DNA of 64,000 bases from Desulfoluna sp. (GCF_030145185.1 NZ_JAQYWB010000011.1:1-64000), one strand, 5' to 3'; shown: positions 17,386 through 26,057, numbered from the stretch's first letter. A program made the numbers and translations. Notes: generated by a model not told the origin, from the sequence alone.

Positions 17386-18180
17386 CTACCAGTGGAACAG
17401 AACGTTGACCCCCCAGATGAACTCATCCACCTCGTAGAGGTACCAGTCGGTGTCGCCTCTGTGGCCGTTTTCGTAATTTATTGCGGTGTAATCGCCGACC
17501 ACTTCGGTGGACCAGCGGGGGTGGAACCGCCAGGTGACCCCGCTGGAGAGAAAGTATGTCCCCTCCGAGCCGCCGAATCCCCCATTCATTTTGTTGCTCC
17601 AGATCCATTTTTCAGTGAAGGGGATCTCTACCGATATGCCGATGAGAACATCGGTCCAGTTTTCGTCTGTATTTACATTCTCGGTGGTGGCTCCCTGCGT
17701 GAGGTCCACAGACAGCTTATGCCGGTCGTAACGCAGGCCTCCATGCACTCCCAAGGTCACCCGGGGATGGCGGAAGACAGGACGGCCGATGGTTATTTCG
17801 GCCGCGGTGGTATCAAAATTCATGTTTGACCGATCTGTGGCACCATCGGACAGGCGCGTGAACGATGGGTCTTCAAATTCCTGGAGACCCAGGGAAACGT
17901 CCACCATCCATCTGTCATCTGTCATGGAGAGATCCATGGCAATGGACGTGTTCAGCTGATCGTTAAAATCACTGGGTGAGAGATCGACACCGGTCAGGAC
18001 AGGCCCGAAAAAGTCGCCCCCCACGCCCTGGTCGCCTTTCACCTGGGTACGGGAGATCCCTGTGCCGATGGCACCCTTCCATTTCGCGTATGCCGGTGTG
18101 CTGAAATCGATCACCAGCCATCCTGATAAAACAATCAGAAGAGAGAGACAGACCTGTTTAATGGCAGGGCAGCTTATCAT
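17386..18180 (-). CDS. Outer-membrane beta-barrel protein, unknown function
   Basis: A 264-residue protein with an N-terminal signal (VCLSLLIVLSGWLVIDFSTPAYA) followed by alternating hydrophobic/polar strands throughout, such as WMVDVSLGLQEF, VTLGVHGGLRYDRHKLSV and IWSNKMNGGFGGS. It ends WGVNVLFHW; a terminal aromatic residue is the usual signal for insertion by the Bam complex. The likely fold is an 8-12-strand barrel. No family was recognised. There is no strong ribosome binding site at the ATG, and it looks monocistronic. Downstream on the coding strand a CACGCG/CGCGTG hairpin lies near 17287-17303. Confidence 0.72.
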   Translation of the reverse strand: MISCPAIKQVCLSLLIVLSGWLVIDFSTPAYAKWKGAIGTGISRTQVKGDQGVGGDFFGPVLTGVDLSPSDFNDQLNTSIAMDLSMTDDRWMVDVSLGLQEFEDPSFTRLSDGATDRSNMNFDTTAAEITIGRPVFRHPRVTLGVHGGLRYDRHKLSVDLTQGATTENVNTDENWTDVLIGISVEIPFTEKWIWSNKMNGGFGGSEGTYFLSSGVTWRFHPRWSTEVVGDYTAINYENGHRGDTDWYLYEVDEFIWGVNVLFHW

Positions 18181-18347
18181 GTGATGGTTTCCATGTTGTG
18201 GGATGATCGGGCGTCTCCGAGCGGGACGTTTGGAAAGCAGATGATGGCCGATGGTGCATGGTAATAAGCTTTTGTTAACATTGATCTTTATTACATTTCA
18301 TATCGGGTCTCAAATGTCAATCAAAGGGGGCGTGTTTTGGCGATTTT

Positions 18348-18893
18348 TCAGAGCCCGTACTGGTATTTAATGACCACGGACGTTCGGACGAGCGTCTTTC
18401 CAGTGGATGGGGGCCGTTTCACCTTGCCGCTTGAGTAGGCCACTGCGTTTTTTGCGGTGTTGTCGAGGCGAGTGTCTCCGGAAGACCGGACTATCCTGAT
18501 ATTTTCAAAGGACCCGTTTCTGTTGATGTGAAAGCCAATGCGTGCGTTGCCGATCATCCAGGCATCTTTTTTGCCGGGTGTGTTGAATTTGTTTTTCTCA
18601 ATTTTTTTTCGGACCTGGACCAGGTATTTTTTTATTGCCGCGTGGCGGTTGAGGGGTTTTTTCTCGCTGGGAGGCACCGGGACCTTGGGGGGAAGATCGG
18701 GCGCATAGGCCTCAAGGAGGGGGACGACCGCGGGACCGGTCTCCATCTCAAGGGGGATGAGGGACTCGGCGAGGGGCTCTTCATGGGATTTTAAGGCGCC
18801 GCTTTGAAAGCACAGGGCGTGCAGGATAAGGGAAAGGACCCCGGCAAGCGCCAGGGTGCAGTTGCTGGTGATGTTTTTTCTTGTCGGCTTCAC
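18348..18893 (-). CDS. tonB: TonB-like energy transducer protein
   Basis: A 181-residue protein with one N-terminal membrane helix (LALAGVLSLILHALCF), a short proline-rich periplasmic linker (LPPKVPVPPSEKKP) and a C-terminal TonB domain (ARIGFHINRNGSFENIRIVRSSGDTRLDNTA). The start is GTG and overlaps the exbD stop as GTGA, so the genes are translationally coupled. With ExbB and ExbD it should pass the proton-motive force to outer-membrane TonB-dependent receptors. The linker is short compared with enteric TonB. No receptor gene lies nearby; the linked CobW-type GTPase suggests a metal substrate. Confidence 0.85.
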   Translation of the reverse strand: MKPTRKNITSNCTLALAGVLSLILHALCFQSGALKSHEEPLAESLIPLEMETGPAVVPLLEAYAPDLPPKVPVPPSEKKPLNRHAAIKKYLVQVRKKIEKNKFNTPGKKDAWMIGNARIGFHINRNGSFENIRIVRSSGDTRLDNTAKNAVAYSSGKVKRPPSTGKTLVRTSVVIKYQYGL

Positions 18894-19306
18894 TGTTTTG
18901 TACTTCCGGCGGCCAGGATCACGTTGTCAAACCCTGTGGACCGAACCGTATCCATCACCCGGACCAGCTGGCCCACCGACGCCTCTTTGCAGGCCTTGAT
19001 GAAAATTTTTTCACTGCCATCCCACTGGGGGTCGTCAAGTTTTGACGCCAGAATGGCTTCGAGTTCGGGGAGGGGGCAGGGTTTCTGGTCCACCATGATG
19101 TCATTCTTTTCGGTGATGGTGATTTCAAATCGCTGGGAGGGGGCCGGTCGGGCAGCGGCTGCCTGCGGGAGGTTTAAGCTTATTCCTTTGGCCGTAAACA
19201 CCGCTGTGATCAGTAAAAAGATCATCAGATTGAAGATGATGTCGATCAGAGGGGTCAGGTTGACCTCTGGGGTTGATTGGTGGGTGTGATGGGTGAATGT
19301 AATCAA
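18890..19306 (-). CDS. exbD: ExbD/TolR-family biopolymer transport protein
   Basis: A 138-residue protein with the family pattern: an N-terminal cytoplasmic segment ending EVNLTPLIDIIFNLMIFLLIT, where the membrane Asp is the proton-carrying residue, then a periplasmic domain (FEITITEKNDIMVDQKPCPL and a C-terminal amphipathic helix). The start appears to be TTG, with GAAAGG seven bases upstream. The gap to exbB holds a copy of the dispersed GCCGCCGGAGGC repeat. It forms the channel complex with the ExbB encoded before it and the TonB after it. Confidence 0.88.
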   Translation of the reverse strand: MITFTHHTHQSTPEVNLTPLIDIIFNLMIFLLITAVFTAKGISLNLPQAAAARPAPSQRFEITITEKNDIMVDQKPCPLPELEAILASKLDDPQWDGSEKIFIKACKEASVGQLVRVMDTVRSTGFDNVILAAGSTKQ

Positions 19307-19337
19307 TGGAAAACCTTTCGGGGCACGAGGGCTGGGA

Positions 19338-19387
19338 GCATTCGCAAACCTGGGGTCCAGGGGATCATCCCCTGGCCGCCGGAGGCT
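19338..19387 (+). repeat. Dispersed GCCGCCGGAGGC repeat, variant loop
   Basis: GCATTCGCAAACC, then CCAGGGGATCATCCCCTGG, then CCGCCGGAGGC. The outer parts match the family in this window, but the central hairpin is CCAGGGGATCATCCCCTGG instead of CAAGGTG...CACCTTG. It lies between exbB and exbD. Confidence 0.75.
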
Positions 19388-19393
19388 GTTTTT

Positions 19394-20023
19394 TCAGGCG
19401 CTTTGAGCATAGAAGATGCTACTTTTTGGCTTTATTCCTGCCTTGATCAGTGCCGCTGCCGTGTGCTGCATCCAGAACGCTGTTTTTTTGATTTTTCGGG
19501 TGAAATAGCCGTGGGCGATGAGCGCGGGCACGGCAACGGCAAGGCCGGCGGCTGTTGTGATGAGGGCTTGCCAGATGCCATCGGCCAGAAGGCTGATATC
19601 GGCGGCGTTGCCGGCACCGGCCACGCTTGCGAAGACGTGGATCATGCCGAGGACCGTCCCCAAAAGGCCCATGAGCGGTGTGGTGGTGGCGATCATGGCG
19701 AGAAAATCGAGGCGACGGCCGAGGGTGAAGAGGACGGCGTCTCCGGCGTAGCCTGCGGCGGATTCACGCTCCTCTTTCTCTTCGGGGCCGAGGGCGGCAA
19801 GGCACAGGTCGGTAAAGGCCCCCCCTGTTTCCTGGATGAGGGCTTGCGCCTCGTCGCTCTTTTTCTGGCGCATCAGCTCAGTGATTCGGCCGAGCGCGAT
19901 GTCGTCGGGGAAGGCCAGGGTTGAAAAGGTGATCAGCCGTTCAATGATGACCGCAAGCGCAGCGATGGAAAAGAGGGCGATGGGGACCATCAACGGGCCG
20001 CCCTGTTGAATGGTATGCATCAT
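19394..20023 (-). CDS. exbB: ExbB/TolQ/MotA-family proton channel protein
   Basis: A 209-residue membrane protein: the first helix at residues 10-30 (LMVPIALFSIAALAVIIERL), a cytoplasmic domain, then two helices carrying the conserved LLGTVLGMIHVF and GIWQALITTAAGLAVAVPAL segments of the MotA/TolQ/ExbB family. It assembles as the proton-driven stator with ExbD and TonB, encoded next. A strong CAGGAG ribosome binding site precedes the ATG even though this start lies 83 bp inside the end of the CobW gene in another frame, so the overlap is real and probably couples the two. Confidence 0.9.
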   Translation of the reverse strand: MMHTIQQGGPLMVPIALFSIAALAVIIERLITFSTLAFPDDIALGRITELMRQKKSDEAQALIQETGGAFTDLCLAALGPEEKEERESAAGYAGDAVLFTLGRRLDFLAMIATTTPLMGLLGTVLGMIHVFASVAGAGNAADISLLADGIWQALITTAAGLAVAVPALIAHGYFTRKIKKTAFWMQHTAAALIKAGIKPKSSIFYAQSA

Positions 20024-21863
20024 ACAAAACTCCTGGCAGTGGTTGGTTGTGGATATCCCGGCCTATGACAATGAGAAAACCTTCTTTGTCGTAGGGGCCG
20101 GTGTGCCGTGAAAGATCGATGCGGCCGCCGACATACTGGCAAACCTCGACCGCTTCGGCATCGGTAAACCGAACAATTCCTTTGACTCTCAGGATGTCGG
20201 GCGGCAGCTCTTTGATGGCGGTTAAAAAGGCTTTTCTTTCAAGGGGGTGATCCAAGGGGATTTTCAGGGTGCCGATGCCCTCTTCGCCGTGGCAGACATG
20301 GTGGCCGTGCGTGGGCGCCGGGTTTGAAGCGTCGGGTCCGGCTGCGTCATTACAGCCGACGGCGTCATCATAAAGAAGGCCTGGGCTGATGTTTCCATGG
20401 GTGGTGCCAAGGATCAGGGTTTTGGCATTGAGCCGCCGGACCTTTGCTTCGACGGCCCCTGTTTGTTCCGGTCCGGTCAGGTCTGTCTTGTTAAGGATGA
20501 CGATATCGGCCGCTCGGACCTGATCTCTGGCCACATCAAATGTCTCAAGGGTGGTGAGGGCGTTGGCGCAGTCCACGATGGTGGTGACGGAGTCGAAACG
20601 AACCAGCTCCTTCAGCTCGTCAATTTCATCGAGGAGGTTAAAGGTGTTGGCAAGGCCGGTGGTCTCAAGGATGATGGACTCCGGCGTGAACTGGCCCAAA
20701 AGCTCGGTGATCCCGGTGGAGAGCTGTCCTGCAAGGGTGCAGCAGACGCAGCCTTCATCGATCTCCACCACGTTGCAGTTGCCTTCAAGGAGTTTTCCAT
20801 CCAGGCCGGTTTCCCCGATTTCGTTTTGTACCACGGCCACAAAGTTGTTTCGGCTGGTGTGGTACTCCACAAAGTTGTTGATAAAGGTGGTCTTGCCCGA
20901 GCCTAAAAAGCCGGTGAGGACGATGAGCTGAGGGCGCTTGTCGAGCAGGGGGGTGCTGAGGCTGGCAAGGGCCGTGTCCGGGGTCACCGCCTGCCAGATC
21001 ACGGGGGGGAGGGTGTCCGGGAGCGTTTCTCCTTCCTGCCAGATCGTGTCGCCAGCAAGGTTGGGGCCGGAGGCCTTAAGGACGCTGGAGAGGTCTCCAT
21101 AGCCCACGGTTTGCCGGATCAGGGGCCACTCGTCTGTCTCCTGTGTGGTGATCTCCCCTTGTGCGTTGTAGGCGACCACCTGGCCCGGGAGCTCAGCGTG
21201 TCGGTAAAAGCACGGCGGGGTCTTAAGGGTGTAGGTCACGGCCGCGCAGATGGCGTTAAAAAGGACGGAGGCAAGGGAAAAGGCGGGGAAATCTTCTTCG
21301 CACTCGCCGGGAGGGACAAGGTAGTCCTCTTCGGTCCCCTGGGGGAGCCGGACGCCGTCAAGGGCGACCACCCGTTTTTTCAACGGGGACTCAAGGCAAA
21401 GCAGGAGGTGGGAGGCGTCCTGCCCCAGGCTGAAGTTGAGGTGCCCCATAAGAAAGGGTTCCCTCATCTCCTCCCTGCAGGCAAAATCCCGAACCTTTTC
21501 AAGATAGTCCGGGCGGTTAGCCGTGGTGGCGGCGTGAAGGCTCATGAGCTCCACGAGCTCTTCATCCTCCGTATCGGGAAAGTGGCAGATGAGAAACCGT
21601 GCGGTCTGTTTCTCGTTGTCTCCCCTTTTTCCCTCACACCCGACCCCAAAGATGCCCCGGTGCCCTTTGAGCTTGAAGGTCCAGGACTCTGGATCGCCGG
21701 GCGTGGGGGCCATGCCCCGCCATCCCGCCAGCTTTTTAAGTCCTTTGTCGTAACAGGCCCTGGTGATGATGTTAATCAGCAGTCGGGGCAGGCCGCTTCC
21801 CGAACCGTCGGAAAGCTCGGAGGGGCTCACATGGCATAGCTTGGTGTGGATGTCGTGATTCAC
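19941..21863 (-). CDS. CobW/COG0523-family GTPase with long N-terminal extension
   Basis: About 640 residues. The C-terminal half is a CobW/COG0523 metallochaperone GTPase: Walker A GFLGSGKTT near residue 313, the metal site GCVCC near 371, NKTDL near 445, a His/Cys loop GHHVCHG near 520, and a final tail HRCACGHH. The first ~305 residues are not part of the usual 320-400-residue protein and were not recognised. The frame is open for another 86 codons upstream, but those overlap a dispersed repeat, and a GTG at 21863 with AGCAGGA upstream is the better start. It leads the exbB-exbD-tonB operon, so metal (Zn, Co or Ni) handling tied to TonB uptake is the likely job. Confidence 0.82.
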   Translation of the reverse strand: MNHDIHTKLCHVSPSELSDGSGSGLPRLLINIITRACYDKGLKKLAGWRGMAPTPGDPESWTFKLKGHRGIFGVGCEGKRGDNEKQTARFLICHFPDTEDEELVELMSLHAATTANRPDYLEKVRDFACREEMREPFLMGHLNFSLGQDASHLLLCLESPLKKRVVALDGVRLPQGTEEDYLVPPGECEEDFPAFSLASVLFNAICAAVTYTLKTPPCFYRHAELPGQVVAYNAQGEITTQETDEWPLIRQTVGYGDLSSVLKASGPNLAGDTIWQEGETLPDTLPPVIWQAVTPDTALASLSTPLLDKRPQLIVLTGFLGSGKTTFINNFVEYHTSRNNFVAVVQNEIGETGLDGKLLEGNCNVVEIDEGCVCCTLAGQLSTGITELLGQFTPESIILETTGLANTFNLLDEIDELKELVRFDSVTTIVDCANALTTLETFDVARDQVRAADIVILNKTDLTGPEQTGAVEAKVRRLNAKTLILGTTHGNISPGLLYDDAVGCNDAAGPDASNPAPTHGHHVCHGEEGIGTLKIPLDHPLERKAFLTAIKELPPDILRVKGIVRFTDAEAVEVCQYVGGRIDLSRHTGPYDKEGFLIVIGRDIHNQPLPGVLYDAYHSTGRPVDGPHRPLFHRCACGHH

Positions 21864-21900
21864 GGTGTCCTGCTTTTTTGGGTGTGAAAAGTAAAAGCAA

Positions 21901-21947
21901 GCCTCCGGCGGCAAGGTGAGCCACCTTGAAAGCTGGGTTGCGAATGC
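21901..21947 (-). repeat. Dispersed GCCGCCGGAGGC repeat (reverse orientation)
   Basis: GCCTCCGGCGGCAAGGTGAG, then CCACCTTGAAAGC, then GGGTTGCGAATGC; the reverse complement of the family seen at 2513-2580. It sits just upstream of the CobW start and is what makes the frame look longer there. Confidence 0.85.
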
Positions 21948-22080
21948 GCAGCGGTTTTCGTCACTTGTGGGCTGCAATGCCTTCGCATTCGCGTGAAGAA
22001 CAAGGAAACGCAACGTGCGTTGCAAGTGCATGAGCTGTCGGTGGACAGAATCCAACTCAGCCGTTGACTTTAAACGGAAT

Positions 22081-22120
22081 GCCTCCGGCGGCAAGGTGAA
22101 CCACCTCGCCGCTGGAGGCA
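22081..22120. repeat. Palindromic form of the GCCGCCGGAGGC repeat
   Basis: GCCTCCGGCGGCAAGGTG and CACCTCGCCGCTGGAGGC are inverted copies, so both ends carry the family end and the whole can fold as one near-perfect stem. T-rich sequence follows on the plus strand. Confidence 0.8.
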
Positions 22121-22146
22121 TTTTTGTTTATTTGCCCCTTCTGTCC

Positions 22147-23319
22147 TTAAGCCCCGAAGGAGATCTTGTCCCCGTTTCCGAGGTAGTCGGGTGAGGAGGA
22201 GCGGAACCGGGCCGTGCCTCTGATCACTGGGTAGCCGGCCTCGACGAACTTTTTGGCGGTGAGGTGGCCTGTGCAGTGGTTGCACCCGATTTTTTCAAAG
22301 CCCCATTTCCCCAGGGAGATGACCAGGTCGTCGTACTTGGGATCCCAGTCTTCAAAGGGGGAGATGTGGAGACCGCCGTAGATGCCGTAGAAGCGGTCAT
22401 TTTCGTATTTGAGTTCGGTGCGGGCCAGGTCGGCGAACTTTAAGATGCCCTGGTGGCAGCAACCGCTGACGAGGACCAGACCTTTGTCCTTCACGTTGAA
22501 GGCCAGGGAGATCTCCCCGAAGACCCGGTTAATGATGGGCACATCGAATTTCAGGACCGCCATGCCGGGGATAAAGGGGTTGACTGCCTTTTTGTAGGAG
22601 GTCAGGGGGCCGGTGTGTCCAGAGTCTTTGATGTACTGAAGGCCTTCCGGGTAGAAGCCATCCTGGATAAAGACGGGGATGGTGGGGTCGTACTTCATAG
22701 TCACCGGGAAGCCCCAGAAGTGGTCCCAGTGCTCGTGGGAAATAAACAGAGCTTCAATTTCATGATTCTCAAGCATCTTGTCGATGCCCTCCCGTTTGAA
22801 GGCCGCGTCGGTCCATGTGTAGGACCAGCCGGTGTCCAGGAGGTACTTGTGGGTTTTTCCATTGAGCTCTTCGACCTCAATGAGGCAGGCGTAGCCCCCG
22901 GCGTTTTCCGGGTGCAGGGAGAGCTTCTCCTGGAGTCCCCACGCTTTGTCCAGGTCCTTGGGGATCAGGTCTTTGATGGACGCGATGCCGCTTTCATAGG
23001 ATCCCTGGGCGCTTCCTTTGCCGTTGCCGAAGGGAGGCCAGTTGAGGCTGTACTGGTTGACGAGCAGTCCGCCGGCTTCGTGGATATCACCGATGAGGTC
23101 GGCGTTGTTGAACCAGCTTGTTTCCGAGATATTGGTGATCTTGACGTTTTTGAGCACCCCGAAGTCCTTCATGGACCGGGTGATTTTGGCCAGTCGTTTT
23201 TTGGCAGAGGAGGAGTAGGAGTAGAGCCCCATGGTGGCAAATGTGCCTGCGCATACGCCGGTGGCCGCCCCTTTCACAAAGTCGCGTCGTGAAACGCCCT
23301 CATGTTTTTTTTCAGTCAT
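22147..23319 (-). CDS. Tat-exported metallo-beta-lactamase-fold hydrolase
   Basis: A 390-residue protein. SRRDFVKGAATGVCAGTFATM at residues 9-29 is a twin-arginine signal, so it should be folded with cofactor and exported. The MBL metal motif HEHWDH is near residue 196, with later ligands in SGCCHQG and GGLH and a final NHCTGH. The pattern resembles the subgroup annotated as dihydropterin/aminobenzene-phosphate synthase-like MBL proteins, but that name does not prove the substrate. An AAGGTG ribosome binding site precedes the ATG. It is the last gene after the membrane protein, 73 bp away, and probably acts on a compound outside the cytoplasmic membrane. Confidence 0.82.
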   Translation of the reverse strand: MTEKKHEGVSRRDFVKGAATGVCAGTFATMGLYSYSSSAKKRLAKITRSMKDFGVLKNVKITNISETSWFNNADLIGDIHEAGGLLVNQYSLNWPPFGNGKGSAQGSYESGIASIKDLIPKDLDKAWGLQEKLSLHPENAGGYACLIEVEELNGKTHKYLLDTGWSYTWTDAAFKREGIDKMLENHEIEALFISHEHWDHFWGFPVTMKYDPTIPVFIQDGFYPEGLQYIKDSGHTGPLTSYKKAVNPFIPGMAVLKFDVPIINRVFGEISLAFNVKDKGLVLVSGCCHQGILKFADLARTELKYENDRFYGIYGGLHISPFEDWDPKYDDLVISLGKWGFEKIGCNHCTGHLTAKKFVEAGYPVIRGTARFRSSSPDYLGNGDKISFGA

Positions 23320-23392
23320 GATACTTTCACCTTTTTAAATCATTCTGAGAACCGGTGCGGGCATAAAACGAGATGCCCGGCGGTTCGAGTGA

Positions 23393-24796
23393 TCATTTGA
23401 TAATGGTGTAAACCTTCGAGAACCAGGGGATAAAGTTGATGATGGCGAAATAGACGGCCACACCACCGGCAAGCCCGGCCAGAAGACCGTAGGCGAATTT
23501 GGGCGTCCATTTGACGTCGCTTCCAACGATCTCGGATTTGATCTCCTCGAGCTCCTCGGTGGTTTTCGGGACGGCTTTCCATCCGGGCCATCCGTCCATG
23601 AACCAGACGTTCACCAGGAAGAGGTTGATGAGCCAGATCATGGGGATCATCGGGAACTGCTGGGGATGGGAAAATCCCTTCTGGGTACCCAGGAAGAGGT
23701 GAGAGGTCTTGTAATAGACGATGTAGACGAGGACCGCGGCAATGGCCGTGAGAAAGGTCCGGAGGATCACGTTCACGGGCCGACTGAATTTTGTAGGCCA
23801 GTTGTTGCAGTAAAAGGTGAGAAAGAGGCTGGGGCAGAGCCAGAAAATAGCCATTTCACCTACGTGCAGCCAGCGCCAGTCGGGAGCCATGAGGCGTCTT
23901 GTACCTCGAATGGCGGGTCCCCAGGCGAGCTCTTCGCAGAAGTAGAGGAAAAAGGCCAGGGCCACGGCGATGATGATGATGCCAAAAAAGGAGGCCACGC
24001 GCCGGAGCCAGTTGGTTTTGATGAGGTTGAAGGGGTAGCGTTCCCAGATGGTCTCAAAGAGCCAGACGACCACGGTACAGCACATGATCCACGCAATATG
24101 GAAGTTGCCGGAGACGGTGTTGGCAAATTCTTCCCAATAAGGGGGGCAGATGGCCGTAAACTTCTGCCAGGGGTAGAAGAGGATGGCCATGTGGGAGTGC
24201 ATGGTGAGGAAGTAGACGATCATGCTGATAAAGAAGGTGATCGTAACGATGGTGATGCCTCTGGCCGGCTGGGGGAGGTCCTGCCAGGGCGCGTTCTCAC
24301 AGGCCACAACCCAGCTGGGGCTCAGCCAGGAGGCGATGGCGGCGAACATCATGATGGCTTCGGCTGCGTACTCAATGGCATAAAACTCGGTAATGCCCAT
24401 GCTGATGAGGCGCTCCGGGTTGAAGTAAGCGATGCCGAAGTTGCCCAGGATGTCGACAAAAAACACCTTGATGAGCAGGTACATCGCGGCCACGCTGAAA
24501 GCGACCAGGATGGATCCCTTGATTAAGGGGTGGGTCCTGTCGAGCCACGCTTTTTTGAAGGGCCAGAAATCAAAAATATAGGCAACCCAGATAAAGAGGA
24601 TCAGGAGCCATCGGCACACCATGTATCCCACATAGGGTGTGTACATGCGCATGATTCCCCTGGGGTCCTGAAAAATCCACCAGGTGGCATAAAACACAAT
24701 CGCGATAAACAGTGAGTTAGCCAGGGCGGGCAAGGGCCCTTGCCACCTCTTAACCAGCTTTCTGCTCTCAAGGTAACTGACTTCGTTTCTTTCCAT
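23393..24796 (-). CDS. Polytopic inner-membrane protein, unknown
   Basis: About 467 residues with roughly 10-12 membrane helices (FIAIVFYATWWIFQ, LLILFIWVAYIFDFW, ITIVTITFFISMIVYFL, IIIIAVALAFFLYFCEEL, YGLLAGLAGGVAVYFAII and others), many Trp/Tyr residues and a cytoplasmic stretch TTEELEEIKSEIVGSD. No transporter family was recognised. The frame is open from 24877, but the ATG at 24796 has AGGAG eight bases upstream and is taken. It lies between a small gene and a Tat-exported MBL hydrolase. It may be a transporter or an integral membrane enzyme partner for that hydrolase; this is inference from context only. Confidence 0.7.
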   Translation of the reverse strand: MERNEVSYLESRKLVKRWQGPLPALANSLFIAIVFYATWWIFQDPRGIMRMYTPYVGYMVCRWLLILFIWVAYIFDFWPFKKAWLDRTHPLIKGSILVAFSVAAMYLLIKVFFVDILGNFGIAYFNPERLISMGITEFYAIEYAAEAIMMFAAIASWLSPSWVVACENAPWQDLPQPARGITIVTITFFISMIVYFLTMHSHMAILFYPWQKFTAICPPYWEEFANTVSGNFHIAWIMCCTVVVWLFETIWERYPFNLIKTNWLRRVASFFGIIIIAVALAFFLYFCEELAWGPAIRGTRRLMAPDWRWLHVGEMAIFWLCPSLFLTFYCNNWPTKFSRPVNVILRTFLTAIAAVLVYIVYYKTSHLFLGTQKGFSHPQQFPMIPMIWLINLFLVNVWFMDGWPGWKAVPKTTEELEEIKSEIVGSDVKWTPKFAYGLLAGLAGGVAVYFAIINFIPWFSKVYTIIK

Positions 24797-25074
24797 TACA
24801 ACATCTCCTGTTAAACAATTATTCTCGATAACCCTCTGAAATCCGAAAGCTTGAGCGTGGGCTGCCGCAGGACGCACGGGTGGCGTCGGGCTGCATGGGG
24901 CCTTTTCGACGTCCGTTTACCGAAAGCGGGGTCGAGGGAGACCAGCAGTCACGTCGGGCTTATGGGTTTCAGCTGGAAAGTGTATTCCTTGCAGGTGACA
25001 AAGGCCTCACAGGAAGCGGGCGGCGGATAGGGGCCGGCGTTTCAGGATACTGCGGGGCGCTTTGATCGTGGTTT

Positions 25075-25311
25075 TTATGAAGGGGCCGCCCGCTTTTCAG
25101 ACGGCTTTATTTCCGTGGCCTCTTGCTGTTTTTGTTTTACCGTTTTTCTGAGTTCCGCAGGTGAGAGGGTCGCCGGATCAATGCCATACCTCATGGCTTC
25201 CATGAACAGCTCGGTTTCGGACATTTCCGTGCTTCGGAGGTCCGTGGAGAAGGTGGAGAGCCTCTTTAAAGGTATGTTTATGACGCTTTTAAAAAAATCT
25301 CGTCTCTGCAT
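25075..25311 (-). CDS. Small protein with RRDFF N-terminus
   Basis: A 78-residue protein starting MQRRDFFKSV, which looks like a twin-arginine motif, but no long hydrophobic stretch follows (INIPLKRLSTFS), so export is doubtful. The middle part (ETELFMEAMRYGIDPATLSPAEL) and a charged C-terminus are predicted helical. CGGAG lies nine bases before the ATG. It follows the GntR gene by 27 bp and precedes the membrane protein by about 280 bp, so it is part of this cluster. Function unknown; a small accessory or chaperone-like protein is possible. Confidence 0.55.
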   Translation of the reverse strand: MQRRDFFKSVINIPLKRLSTFSTDLRSTEMSETELFMEAMRYGIDPATLSPAELRKTVKQKQQEATEIKPSEKRAAPS

Positions 25312-25338
25312 GGTCGCATCGCTCCGGTTTAAAAATAT

Positions 25339-26022
25339 TCAGGGGTTCTGTTTTTCAAAAAAAGCGTGCCTCTCTTCAATGCAGCTTTTAACAAGGGCCG
25401 CTGCCTTATCCGTGTCACGATTCTTGAAGCAGTTGATGACCTCCACCCTGTTCTTAAATATGGCCTGAAGGGCCTCGTTTGTGTAGTGGGGCAGGGTGGT
25501 GGAGAGAATATAGTGATCCAGGTTCATCTCCTGGAGAATCAGAATGAAAAATCGGTTGCCGCTGACCTCGGCGAGGGTCTTGCTGAAGTCGAGCATGGCC
25601 TCCGTGATTTTGGTGTTGTCACGGTTCAAGATGGCGTTGCTGAGGCGGATAATGACCTGCTTGAGCGTTATGATGTCGCTGTCCGTGGCCCGCATGACAG
25701 CCTTTTCGGCGATGAGGGGTTTGATCGCCTCAAGGGCCTCCATGTGGTCGCTTAAGACCTCTGGATGGGTGTTGCCGCGCAGGCTGACCCAGTTGGCCGT
25801 GTCTTCATGGGCGGTGACAAAACAGCCGCTGCCTGATTTTGATTTAACACGGCCACGCGCTTCAAGTTCTCGGATGGCCTCGCGGATTGTGTTTCTGCTG
25901 ACATTGAGGAGCTCAGTCAAGTTGCGCTCAGAGGGCAGCCGACTTCCTATCCCTAAATTTTCATTTTCGATGAAAGAGATAAGTTGTTCGGTAATAATCT
26001 TTTTTTGTTGATCTTTCTTCAA
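25339..26022 (-). CDS. GntR-family transcriptional regulator, FadR subfamily
   Basis: About 227 residues. The winged helix is clear: SRLPSERNLTELLNVSRNTI then REAIRELEARGRVKSKSGSG. The C-terminal all-helical FCD domain (SLSNAILNRDNTKITEAMLD, YTNEALQAIF, EVINCFKNRDTDKA) marks the FadR type, which binds organic acids. The frame runs upstream to an ATG at 26088 without a ribosome binding site, across a palindrome. A TTG at 26022 preceded by AAGAGG is the better start and puts the palindrome in the promoter. It heads the small protein-membrane protein-MBL cluster and is likely its local regulator. Confidence 0.82.
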   Translation of the reverse strand: MKKDQQKKIITEQLISFIENENLGIGSRLPSERNLTELLNVSRNTIREAIRELEARGRVKSKSGSGCFVTAHEDTANWVSLRGNTHPEVLSDHMEALEAIKPLIAEKAVMRATDSDIITLKQVIIRLSNAILNRDNTKITEAMLDFSKTLAEVSGNRFFILILQEMNLDHYILSTTLPHYTNEALQAIFKNRVEVINCFKNRDTDKAAALVKSCIEERHAFFEKQNP

Positions 26023-26042
26023 TTGGTTGGGCCTCTTTGCTA

Positions 26043-26057
26043 ATTGGTTATACCAAT
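26043..26057. promoter_or_regulatory. FadR-type operator upstream of the GntR gene
   Basis: ATTGGTTATACCAAT is a perfect 6-bp inverted repeat with 3-bp spacer and contains TGGT-N3-ACCA, the half-site pattern favoured by FadR-subfamily regulators. It lies about 20 bp before the TTG start, so autoregulation is likely. Confidence 0.68.
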
